NCBI GenBank assembly: GCA_016789785.1
Contig: JAEUQE010000142.1
Location: 1 to 22,248, forward strand
Length of the DNA stretch: 22,248 bases
Direction: 5' to 3'
Source: Bryobacterales bacterium
GTDB taxonomy: Bacteria > Acidobacteriota > Terriglobia > Bryobacterales > Bryobacteraceae
The notes under the pieces are model-generated. The model did no database searches and was not told the origin of the DNA. It worked only from the letters and a program-made list of their open reading frames with translations. Below, in pieces: positions 7,385 through 13,997 of this stretch. Both the position numbers and the translations under genes were made by a program. Positions within the stretch are counted from its first letter, which is position 1. Every line of letters begins with the position of its first letter.

Positions 7385-9109
7385 ATGAAGCGAAGCGCAC
7401 CCCTTCGTAGCTTTTTCAGGATCGCACAGCCCGCGGCGTTCACCTTGCTCGCGGCCGGTCTCCTGCTCGCCCATCCGATGGGCAACTTCAGCATCAGCCA
7501 CTATGCCAAATTCGAACCCTCGGGGGAAAGGATCACGCTCACCTACGCGCTCGATCTTGCCGAAGTGCCAACGTTCGAACTGCTGCGCGATTGGAAGATG
7601 GAGCGTACCAGCCCGGCGCCCGAACTCCAGCAACAGGCGCTCCGGCAGGCACGCGAATGGGTCGGTAATCTGAATCTCACTGTCGACGGCAAGCCTGTCA
7701 AGGCGACGGTCCGTTCCGCGGATCTCGTCTTCGCTGATGGCGCCGGCGGGCTCCCCGTGTTGCGAATCACGGCAAAAGCTGAACTGCCCGCATCGCCCGG
7801 CCGTCTCGAATATGAGGACCGGAACTTCGCGGACCGCGCGGGCTGGAAAGAGATCGTGGTCGCCACCGGCACGGCCATCGTTGAGCGCCCCAGCCATTCC
7901 TCGAAAGACATCAGCAACGCACTGACGGCCTATCCCGAGGATCCCACCATTGCGCCTCCCCAGGATCTCCGCGCACGCTTCGATTGGAAGCCCTTCCCCG
8001 TCGTTGCATCCACGCCCGCCGCGGATGCGCCGGTTCCGGCAGTGCGCGTCGAGCCGATTCCGCAGCCCAAGCCTTCCATGTCGCAGGCCCAGCCTTCGCA
8101 ATCGCCCGCGGCGCCCGTTACCACTCCCGGCACCGTTCAGAAGGGCGATTTCCTTTCCGAACTCCTCCGCAAGGGCGACCTCAGCCTCGGAATGATTCTG
8201 ATGGGACTTGTCGCGGCGTTCGGTTTCGGGGCGATGCACGCCCTGTCGCCGGGACACGGAAAGACGATCGTCGCGGCCTATCTGGTAGGCTCGCGCGGAA
8301 CCATGAAGCATGCAATGCTCCTTGGGGGCATGGTCACGTTGACGCATACGGCCAGCGTGTTTGCCCTGGGCCTCGGCACGCTGTTCCTTTCGCGATATGT
8401 GGTCCCGGATAAGATCATTCCGGTCTTGAGTGTGGTGTCGGGCCTGATGATTGTCTTCGTGGGTGCTTCGATGTTCTATCGCAGGCTGCAGCAGGCGGTG
8501 GCTACTCACGATCATCACAGCCACGATCACCACCACGGACATTCGCATGATCATGGCCATTCTCATTCGTACGATCATGCGCATGAGCCTGAGCACGCCA
8601 TGGCGGGCGCTGCCATGATGCACTCCCACGCGCATCACTCACATGATCACGGCCACGATCATCACGGCCACGATCATCACGGCCACGATCATCACGGCCA
8701 CGACCACCACAGCCACGATCACCACGCGCATGACCATCACCATGGCCCCGGTGGTCACACGCACTACATCGAAGGGGAAGTCACGATGGGCAGCCTCATG
8801 GGCCTGGCAGTGAGTGGCGGCCTGGTGCCTTGCCCCTCCGCCCTGGTATTACTCTTAAGTGCGATTGCGCTCGGCCGCATCGGACTCGGGCTGGCACTGC
8901 TCACCAGTTTCAGCCTCGGCCTGTCCGTGGTTCTCATTGTCATCGGCTGCATGGTGCTTTATGCGAAGCATCTGCTGCCGGACCGGTCATCGTTGTCCAA
9001 TCATGGACTGGTGAAGATGATGCCCGTGATCTCGGCGGGCGTCATCACGGTGGTCGGTCTGGTGATGACCGCCGTGGCTCTGGGTTGGGTCCGCCCAGCT
9101 TGGAGTTAG
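7385..9109 (+). CDS. NicO-family nickel/cobalt exporter with His-rich loop
   Basis: Predicted inner-membrane transporter that exports or handles Ni2+/Co2+, related to RcnA. From the ATG at 7385 the product has 574 residues: a signal-like hydrophobic start (13-29), an extracytoplasmic domain (about 30-200, beginning AHPMGNFSISHYAKFEP), a Pro/Ala/Gln-rich linker (205-250), three membrane helices with the signature HALSPGHGKT (285-294), a histidine/aspartate-rich loop (about 375-460) and three more helices starting with GGLVPCPSALVLL (478-490). The His loop probably binds metal. The open frame extends upstream to 7172, but this part overlaps the isomerase gene antisense and is not credible. The gene is divergent from the left operon (38 bases apart), and its stop overlaps the PIN toxin stop tail to tail. 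Confidence 0.9.
   Translation: MKRSAPLRSFFRIAQPAAFTLLAAGLLLAHPMGNFSISHYAKFEPSGERITLTYALDLAEVPTFELLRDWKMERTSPAPELQQQALRQAREWVGNLNLTVDGKPVKATVRSADLVFADGAGGLPVLRITAKAELPASPGRLEYEDRNFADRAGWKEIVVATGTAIVERPSHSSKDISNALTAYPEDPTIAPPQDLRARFDWKPFPVVASTPAADAPVPAVRVEPIPQPKPSMSQAQPSQSPAAPVTTPGTVQKGDFLSELLRKGDLSLGMILMGLVAAFGFGAMHALSPGHGKTIVAAYLVGSRGTMKHAMLLGGMVTLTHTASVFALGLGTLFLSRYVVPDKIIPVLSVVSGLMIVFVGASMFYRRLQQAVATHDHHSHDHHHGHSHDHGHSHSYDHAHEPEHAMAGAAMMHSHAHHSHDHGHDHHGHDHHGHDHHGHDHHSHDHHAHDHHHGPGGHTHYIEGEVTMGSLMGLAVSGGLVPCPSALVLLLSAIALGRIGLGLALLTSFSLGLSVVLIVIGCMVLYAKHLLPDRSSLSNHGLVKMMPVISAGVITVVGLVMTAVALGWVRPAWS
8651..8740 (+). repeat. 15-bp coding tandem repeat in the His-rich loop
   Basis: Six head-to-tail copies of GGCCACGATCATCAC (Gly-His-Asp-His-His). 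The first three (8651-8695) are identical; the next three carry mostly synonymous changes plus Gly to Ser and Gly to Ala. A unit of 15 bases keeps the frame, so copy-number change would lengthen or shorten the metal-binding loop without breaking the gene. Confidence 0.92.
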
Positions 9110-9543
9110 TCGCCCCGCGACTGCTGGTGCCACTGCTGCCACACTCCGAGGAATGCCGCCGGAGTGATACGTTGTGTCACCTTCCACTTCGGAGGGAAGT
9201 GCTTGGTATTGCCCGTGATTAGATACGCGGCCTTCGCGGCCTCGGCACATTCGAGGAACATAGCGTCGTCCGGATCAATCAGCTTCAACTCGGCGGGGAG
9301 ACCGGGTTGGGGAGAGAAAAGGGTGCAGGCACCTTTGATTGCTTTCAGAAACAGCGTCGCTCGCCTCCTGTCCAGTGGCAAGCTCTTTCGTCCCAGCAAT
9401 TCCCGGTACTCGTCCAGGATCGGCCTCGACGCGCACATCCTGACACAGCCGGCAAGACAGAGTCTAATCACCGCGAAGGGGGCGCCATCTTCGTTCAAGT
9501 AAGCAGACACCAACACGTTGGTGTCAACCACTACGCGCATCAT
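9106..9543 (-). CDS. PIN-domain toxin (TIGR00305/COG1569-type)
   Basis: Predicted ribonuclease toxin of a type II toxin-antitoxin pair, 145 residues. The PIN-fold acidic residues are visible: D7 in VVVDTNVLVSAYL, E45 in ILDEYRELL, and D92-D93 in DPDDAMFLECA, with a TGNTKHF segment (110-116) in the place of the last conserved motif. The arrangement matches the 'putative toxin component, PIN family' group rather than classic short VapC. It starts 10 bases after the stop of the Phd-type antitoxin gene and is probably translated from the same message. Its last codons overlap the end of the nickel exporter gene on the other strand by four bases. Confidence 0.9.
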   Translation of the reverse strand: MMRVVVDTNVLVSAYLNEDGAPFAVIRLCLAGCVRMCASRPILDEYRELLGRKSLPLDRRRATLFLKAIKGACTLFSPQPGLPAELKLIDPDDAMFLECAEAAKAAYLITGNTKHFPPKWKVTQRITPAAFLGVWQQWHQQSRGD

Positions 9544-9553
9544 GGTCGCCAGA

Positions 9554-9859
9554 CTACCTGGAGCTTCGCCGTTCCCGGCGGGTGGTGGCGATCTCCGCGT
9601 TGATCTGGCGCAAGGTCAGTTTGTTCAGGCCCTTCTGTTTCGCTTCTCTTCCAATGGCCTTGAGCCACGTTGGCGCCGGTGCAAACGTATTGACGTAGTC
9701 ACGGATGCTCATGATCACGGCTTGAGGCTGGCCATGACGGTCAACGACAAAGCGTTCGTTCTTCTGCTCCACCCGCTTCAGGATCTGGCCGAGCCTGCTA
9801 CGAACAGCCACCGCGGAAACGACGTTCGGTACGAGCTTTTCGGGCTTGATATTCGGCAT
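9554..9859 (-). CDS. Phd/YefM-family antitoxin
   Basis: Predicted DNA-binding antitoxin for the PIN toxin directly downstream, 101 residues from the ATG at 9859. The N-terminal part has the Phd/YefM pattern: VVSAVAVRSRLGQILKRVEQ, then FVVDRHGQPQAVIMSIRDYV, which forms the dimeric DNA-binding sheet-helix unit. The basic, lysine/arginine-rich C-terminus would wrap the toxin. The open frame continues upstream to 10027, but those extra residues come from translation of the duplicated 168-bp element and are rejected; AAGGAT sits about nine bases before 9859. Such antitoxins usually repress their own promoter together with the toxin. Confidence 0.88.
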   Translation of the reverse strand: MPNIKPEKLVPNVVSAVAVRSRLGQILKRVEQKNERFVVDRHGQPQAVIMSIRDYVNTFAPAPTWLKAIGREAKQKGLNKLTLRQINAEIATTRRERRSSR

Positions 9860-9879
9860 CCTTGCAGTCCCCGAACTCA

Positions 9880-9885
9880 ATTGTA
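9880..9885 (-). promoter_or_regulatory. Possible -10 box of the Phd/PIN operon
   Basis: On the minus strand TACAAT lies about 20 bases before the antitoxin start at 9859 and between that start and the 168-bp element. No convincing -35 box is seen at normal spacing, so this is a weak prediction. Confidence 0.35.
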
Positions 9886-9916
9886 GCCAAAAGCCAAGGT
9901 GCGGGTCCCCAACGCT

Positions 9917-10084
9917 TTCGGACAACCGGCCGTTGTCGTGTGGGCGAAGATACACTGCCCTCCGTGGTGGGAAGAGAAATGTGATAGTGTCTCCGAAATC
10001 GAATGAAGATCGAAGGTCCACGAGCACTAGCCGATGAGATGCGTGTTGGATATCGCGCTATGGATATTCGGCGATAGTGACCGG
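9917..10084. repeat. 168-bp duplicated element, copy A
   Basis: Imperfect direct repeat of 10741-10908, running from TTCGGACAACCGG to GATAGTGACCGG. The best-preserved parts are a stretch around 9970-10020 (ATGTGATAGTG...TCCGAAATCGAAT) and one at 10026-10060 (ACTAGCCGATGAGATGCG). Copy A has a six-base insertion in the middle and starts with a small palindrome, GACAAC-CGGCC-GTTGTC (9921-9937). It lies just upstream of the Phd/PIN operon. Confidence 0.9.
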
Positions 10085-10177
10085 CCGGCACTACCGAACC
10101 ATGTCGGGTATCAGACTACAGCCACAAACGCGACTCATGGCGGGTAATCGATCACGCCGGCTCCTCACGGCCGCGAA

Positions 10178-10441
10178 TCACGACGCGCTTTTTGTCATGA
10201 GCTTCCGCAGGTATGTGTTTACTCGCGTCTGATATCCATCGCCCGAGGACTTCAGCCAAGCGAGGACGTCCGCATCCAACCGAAGCGTCACACTCTGCTT
10301 TTTCGGCCGGTAGAACTTGCCGATCACCGCGTCCGTGGGGAATTGGCGAATCTCGGGGATATCGGAGAGATCGATCTCGCGGTCTGGTCTCTGGGCAAGA
10401 CGTTCCAGGCTCGCCCGTTTCTTAGCTGTGAGCCGCTTCAT
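10178..10441 (-). CDS. brnA: BrnA antitoxin
   Basis: Predicted antitoxin of the BrnT/BrnA pair, 87 residues. The C-terminal half FYRPKKQSVTLRLDADVLAWLKSSGDGYQTRVNTYLRKLM has the BrnA pattern, a ribbon-helix-helix type DNA-binding unit with the conserved K-x-x-V-T-L-R-L-D-x-D-V-L strand. The N-terminus is basic and the middle segment ID-LSDIPEI is also typical. The gene starts 20 bases inside the end of brnT, which gives the unusual toxin-first order known for this family. It has a good ribosome site (AAAGGAAG, about five bases before the ATG), unlike brnT. BrnA proteins neutralise BrnT and repress the shared promoter. Confidence 0.92.
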   Translation of the reverse strand: MKRLTAKKRASLERLAQRPDREIDLSDIPEIRQFPTDAVIGKFYRPKKQSVTLRLDADVLAWLKSSGDGYQTRVNTYLRKLMTKSAS

Positions 10442-10712
10442 AGAGCTTCCTTTCGTGAGGAGTCGCTTGGCGTGCGGAGATGATGCGGATGATCTCCCCG
10501 GGAGAGGACTCCGAATAGGTATGCACGACGACCAGCAAAATCACTCCTTCGGCAAAGCCGATTGCGTGCCATCGCGGCTCGCCGTCGATGGTTCGCTCGA
10601 CGAAGGTGACGCATCCTGGATCGTCAAAAATCAACTGCGCGGTTTCAAAATCGATACGGTGCTTCCGGAAATTGCTTCGGTTCTTTGTCTCGTCCCATTC
10701 GAAGCGAACCAT
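10422..10712 (-). CDS. brnT: BrnT toxin (RelE-like ribonuclease)
   Basis: Predicted ribonuclease toxin of 96 residues that blocks translation when free of BrnA. Family signatures are complete: FEWDETKNRSNFRKHRIDFE at the start, then RWHAIG, a VVVHTY strand, and the C-terminal IRIISARQATPHERKLY. The ATG at 10712 is chosen because family members begin with F-E-W-D next to the start; the open frame reaches 10784, but the extra residues cover the promoter and operator region. There is almost no ribosome site before 10712, and the predicted -10 box would leave a leader of only a few bases, so brnT may be translated from a nearly leaderless message. Confidence 0.93.
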   Translation of the reverse strand: MVRFEWDETKNRSNFRKHRIDFETAQLIFDDPGCVTFVERTIDGEPRWHAIGFAEGVILLVVVHTYSESSPGEIIRIISARQATPHERKLYEAAHS

Positions 10713-10714
10713 CT

Positions 10715-10738
10715 TGTATGTACAGATTAGCACATACA
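10715..10738. promoter_or_regulatory. Candidate brnTA promoter and operator
   Basis: A perfect inverted repeat TGTATGT-N10-ACATACA directly precedes the brnT start. On the minus strand an extended -10 sequence (TGC followed by TAATCT, 10732-10724) falls inside it. This is the layout expected of an operator bound by BrnA, which is known to autoregulate in Brucella. No good -35 box is seen; extended -10 promoters can work without one. Confidence 0.6.
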
Positions 10739-10740
10739 CA

Positions 10741-10908
10741 TTCCGGCAACCGGCCAATGTCGGGTGATGTGAGCGAGGATACAATCCCTCCGAGTGGCGG
10801 ACAGAAAAATGTGATAGCTTTTCCGAAATCGAATAAAGATCGAAGATCCACTAGCCGATGAGATGCGTGTTGGGTATCCCGCTATGGATATCCGGCAATA
10901 GCGACCGG
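10741..10908. repeat. 168-bp duplicated element, copy B
   Basis: Second copy of the element at 9917-10084, in the same orientation, here upstream of brnT and overlapping the region before the plus-strand DksA-like gene. By eye roughly four of five bases agree, with the same ends (TTCCGG...CAACCGG and GCGACCGG). Both copies lie on the upstream side of a toxin-antitoxin operon. Confidence 0.9.
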
Positions 10909-10944
10909 AAGGTGGCCGCGGATTTCGTGAGGAGTATGTCGAGA

Positions 10945-11586
10945 ATGTCAACCAGCAGCCGTCAACACAGCCAGTCCAGCGCCCGCGAAAGAAATGGCCA
11001 CGTGCCGCCGCCTCTGAAAGCGTCCGCACCTGCCCGGGCAACCGGAACAGCTATCGCGCGGAAGGTGGAATCCGTCCCGAAGCCGCCTGCCAAAACACTC
11101 GAGATCAAAGCCGCCACACCCAAAGCCGGGCCGCTCACGTCACCAAAGCCCGCAGCGCCTGCGCCGCCGATCATCGTCGCGCCCGCACCGCCGCCGGCGC
11201 CCATATCTGCTTCTCACGCGAACGGCGACTTCCGCTCCGTATTGCTCGCCAAGAAAGAGGAAGTCATGGCGGGCATGGGCATGAAGTTCGACGCCGCCTC
11301 CAAAATGGGCCGGGTCGCCGAAGATGACGCCGTGCAGATCGCCCACGACGAGTTCATCAACCTCCGCCTCAATGCCATCGGCTGGGATCAGCTCCGGCTA
11401 TTGGACGAAGCTCTGGACCGTCTGCAAACCGGCGAGTTCGGCGTGTGCATGCGATGCGAGGAGCCGATTCCTCCCAAACGCCTCGCCGTCGTGCCATGGG
11501 CGAAATACTGTGTCCGGTGCCAGGAGCGCATCAGTGCTCGCGAGCATCTGCGCGAAGAAACGCCCGCGCATCAGGCCGCATGGTGA
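10945..11586 (+). CDS. DksA/TraR-type C4 zinc-finger protein with long disordered N-terminus
   Basis: Probable RNA-polymerase-associated or regulatory protein, 213 residues from the ATG at 10945. The C-terminal third carries a complete C4 zinc finger (C168, C171, C189, C192; CMRC-17 residues-CVRC) preceded by a helical segment (about 97-164, including DQLRLLDEALDRLQTGEFG), the arrangement of DksA and TraR. The first 90 residues are rich in Pro, Ala and Lys and look disordered. The acidic tip motif of DksA is not recognisable, so a ppGpp-type role is uncertain. The open frame reaches back to 10858 into repeat copy B; GAGGAG at 10929-10934 suits the ATG at 10945 (ten bases), though 10936 is possible. 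Its end overlaps the convergent membrane-protein gene by 16 bases. Confidence 0.82.
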   Translation: MSTSSRQHSQSSARERNGHVPPPLKASAPARATGTAIARKVESVPKPPAKTLEIKAATPKAGPLTSPKPAAPAPPIIVAPAPPPAPISASHANGDFRSVLLAKKEEVMAGMGMKFDAASKMGRVAEDDAVQIAHDEFINLRLNAIGWDQLRLLDEALDRLQTGEFGVCMRCEEPIPPKRLAVVPWAKYCVRCQERISAREHLREETPAHQAAW

Positions 11587-12458
11587 CCAGACGCATGGTG
11601 ACCAGACGCATGGTGACCAGACGCATGGTGACTCGGCAACTTCACCAGCGCCCATCCGCACAGTCCGGCGATCACGCCCACCGCGCTCGCAATGCCGTGA
11701 ACATCCGCCAGCGGCGCAATGGGCGGTAAGGGAACACCGCCTGAGGCCAGACCTCGCACCACCAGATACGCCGTCGCCGACATCGCAACCACCAGACAAG
11801 CCGCGCTCGCGGAAAAGCACAAGTGGCTCGCGGTTCGCACCTTCGCCGCAATCCCGCCCAGTCTGGCGGACGCAAACATCGCAAGCGCGCTGAGCACCAC
11901 CGCCGCCAGCGCCAGTACCGCTCCTCCCAGGTGATCCAGCATCGGTACCGAGCCCCCGGCCATCGTACCGCCTACCAGCGCCGTGAGCCCGGCCGTCACA
12001 CCCCACACGCAGATTCGCCACACCAGTGGCTCGCCTCCCAGCGCCCGCCCGGCCGCCGCCGCGAGCATCAGCATTCCGAACCCCGCATACCAACAGTGAA
12101 TCGACACCAGCAGCAGACGCTCATCGCTCGTCTGCAATGGCTCCGCGCCCAGACCCAACCGCGAGATCCCGAGCGACCCGCTTCCCGCCGCCAACACCAG
12201 ACTCGCAAGCAACACAGCCAGATCCAGCGTACGCCCCTTCGGCCCCGCGACTGCACGGACCGCTTCCATCAGCGTGAACCCCACCCACGGCAACGTCAGC
12301 AGCGCCGCGATCACACCATAGTCCAGCGCGAACGAAATCGCCACCGGCATCGCACACGCGAACAGCAGAGGGTACGAAACGCGCCGCGCCACCGCGCCGT
12401 AACCCAAAGGAATCATCAGCAGCGGCGTAAGAGGCGCAACCAGTTCGAGCGGATGCAT
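11571..12458 (-). CDS. Multi-pass membrane protein, YndJ-like
   Basis: Hypothetical inner-membrane protein of 295 residues with about eight to nine hydrophobic segments starting at once (MHPLELVAPLTPLLMIPLGYG). The segment IHCWYAGFGMLMLA (120-133) resembles the H-x-H-Y-A-G-F signature of the YndJ family, whose function is not known; the match is from memory and moderate. The C-terminus is a short repeated tail (SGHHASGHHASGHHA) encoded by the 15-bp minisatellite. The ATG at 12458 lies four bases after the stop of the M20 peptidase gene, so the two form an operon; the open frame upstream to 12566 only overlaps that gene and is rejected. Confidence 0.75.
   Translation of the reverse strand: MHPLELVAPLTPLLMIPLGYGAVARRVSYPLLFACAMPVAISFALDYGVIAALLTLPWVGFTLMEAVRAVAGPKGRTLDLAVLLASLVLAAGSGSLGISRLGLGAEPLQTSDERLLLVSIHCWYAGFGMLMLAAAAGRALGGEPLVWRICVWGVTAGLTALVGGTMAGGSVPMLDHLGGAVLALAAVVLSALAMFASARLGGIAAKVRTASHLCFSASAACLVVAMSATAYLVVRGLASGGVPLPPIAPLADVHGIASAVGVIAGLCGWALVKLPSHHASGHHASGHHASGHHAA
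11578..11637. repeat. 15-bp minisatellite at the junction of two convergent genes
   Basis: Three exact copies of GCATGGTGACCAGAC (11578-11622) and a diverged fourth. It holds the stop codon of the DksA-like gene and, on the minus strand, encodes the His-Ala-Ser-Gly-His tail of the YndJ-like protein. Confidence 0.93.
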
Positions 12459-12462
12459 GGCC

Positions 12463-13824
12463 CTACGATACCGCCGCAGCCACATCCAGGTAACGCGCCA
12501 CTGCCTCGATCCCCCGATAGAAGTTCGGCAGATACAACTTCTCGTTCGGCGCGTGCAGATTGTCATCCGGTAAGCCGAACCCCATCATCACGCTCGGAAT
12601 CCCCAGATGCTGATCGAACAGGCCCACAATCGGAATCGACCCGCCCGACCGTACATACACCGTTTCTTTGCCGAAGATCTCCTGCATCGCGCTTGCCGCC
12701 GCACGAATGTAGGGATTCGAAGGATCGGTCAGCGACGGCGCTGCCGCATGCAGCAGCTTGAACTCCGCCGTCACGCCCTTCGGCGTCGCCCTCCGCACCG
12801 CCTCGGCCAGCAATCCCGCACACTCTTCCGGATCCTGGTCCGCCACCAGCCTCGTGCTGATCTTCGCCACGGCCCGCGCCGGAATCACCGTCTTCGCGCC
12901 CCCTCCCGTGAAGCCGCCCCGAATGCCATGCACCTCCAGCGTCGGCCGCGCCCACAGGCGTTCAAACAGCGAGTAGCCCGGCTCACCCGTAAGCTCCTTC
13001 ACCTTCACTTCGGTCTCAATGTAGTGGCGCTCATCGAACGGCAAGGTCGACCATGCGTGCAACTCCTCAGGCGCGGGCTTGCGCACACGCTCCGTAAAGC
13101 CCGGAATGTTCAGCCGCCCCTCACGGTCCTTCAGCGCACAAAGGATCTCCGCCACGGCCATCACCGGATTCGGCGCCGCGCCTCCATAGACGCCGGAATG
13201 CAGATCCTGCTTCGCGCCATCGACGATGAGTTCGCCATACAGGATCCCGCGGAGTCCAATGCAGAGCGTCGGCAGTTCGGGCGCAAACATCTCCGTATCA
13301 CAGATCACGGCGGCATCGGCCATCAGGCGAGGCGGCTTCGAGGCCACATACGCGGAAATGTGTTCGCCGCCCGATTCCTCCTCCCCTTCGATGAGGAACT
13401 TCACGTTCAGTGGCAGGCTGCCGCGCGTTGCCATCACGGCCTCCACTGCCTTGATCAGGATCAATGTCAGACCCTTGTCATCGGCGGCGCCCCTGGCATA
13501 GATGTTGTCGCCGCGCACCTCGGGCTCAAATGGTGGAGAGACCCACTCGTTCAACGGATCGGGAGGTTGAACGTCGTAGTGTCCGTAGAAGAGCAGGGTC
13601 GGCTTGCCCGGTGCGCCGAGCCACTCGCCATACACCAGCGGATGACCGTGCCCTTCCATGAGTTCCACGCCGTGCAAGCCGGCCTGTTTCAACTGCGCTG
13701 CCACAAACTCCGCGGCGCGATGAATGTCGAGCTTGTGCTCACTCAACGTGCTGATGGATGGGATCCGAAGGAAGGCTTTGAGTTCGTCAAGATAACGGGA
13801 ATGATGATCAGTGAAGTAGGACAT
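12463..13824 (-). CDS. M20 family dipeptidase (carnosinase/PepV-like)
   Basis: Predicted dinuclear zinc aminoacyl peptidase that splits dipeptides or small N-acyl amino acids; 453 residues, no signal peptide, so cytoplasmic. Metal and catalytic residues are present in order: H82 and D84 in GHYDVQPPDP, bridging D115 in ARGAADDKG, general base E149 with ligand E150 in EGEEESGG, D176 in VICDTEMF, and a histidine in PDDNLHAPNE near the C-terminus. The dimerisation domain lies between about 200 and 370. Length and motifs fit the CNDP-like branch. AGAAGG precedes the ATG at 13824 by about ten bases. It is the first gene of a two-gene operon with the YndJ-like membrane protein. Confidence 0.94.
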   Translation of the reverse strand: MSYFTDHHSRYLDELKAFLRIPSISTLSEHKLDIHRAAEFVAAQLKQAGLHGVELMEGHGHPLVYGEWLGAPGKPTLLFYGHYDVQPPDPLNEWVSPPFEPEVRGDNIYARGAADDKGLTLILIKAVEAVMATRGSLPLNVKFLIEGEEESGGEHISAYVASKPPRLMADAAVICDTEMFAPELPTLCIGLRGILYGELIVDGAKQDLHSGVYGGAAPNPVMAVAEILCALKDREGRLNIPGFTERVRKPAPEELHAWSTLPFDERHYIETEVKVKELTGEPGYSLFERLWARPTLEVHGIRGGFTGGGAKTVIPARAVAKISTRLVADQDPEECAGLLAEAVRRATPKGVTAEFKLLHAAAPSLTDPSNPYIRAAASAMQEIFGKETVYVRSGGSIPIVGLFDQHLGIPSVMMGFGLPDDNLHAPNEKLYLPNFYRGIEAVARYLDVAAAVS

Positions 13825-13997
13825 GAAAAGAACCTTCTTCCAGGGTACGCCTTGGGCTCTTCATAGTGCCTGCCTCAGAATGGTCCGCGCTCGCCCTCGT
13901 TTGCATGACATTTCGGTTTCCGGAGTGATCGCCGTGGTCATCGTGTCGAGGCAATGGGCTGTCAATAGACTGTCGCGCGGTTCACTATCATGGAAAC

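Noticed and set aside
7347..7400. GTG start of the isomerase at 7400
   Set aside because: The added residues show no family similarity and would overlap the start of the divergent exporter gene; the ATG at 7346 starts right at the conserved module.
8651..8740. CRISPR-like array in the His-rich coding region
   Set aside because: Units are contiguous 15-base coding repeats with no spacers and keep the frame of the exporter.
9860..10027. N-terminal extension of the Phd-type antitoxin frame
   Set aside because: The extra codons translate the duplicated 168-bp element; a similar peptide appears upstream of brnT in another frame, showing that it reflects repeat DNA and not protein conservation.
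9917..10908. Integron attC sites for the duplicated elements
   Set aside because: The copies are longer than typical attC sites and no matching core sites at the ends with inverse complementarity were seen; no integrase gene is in the window.
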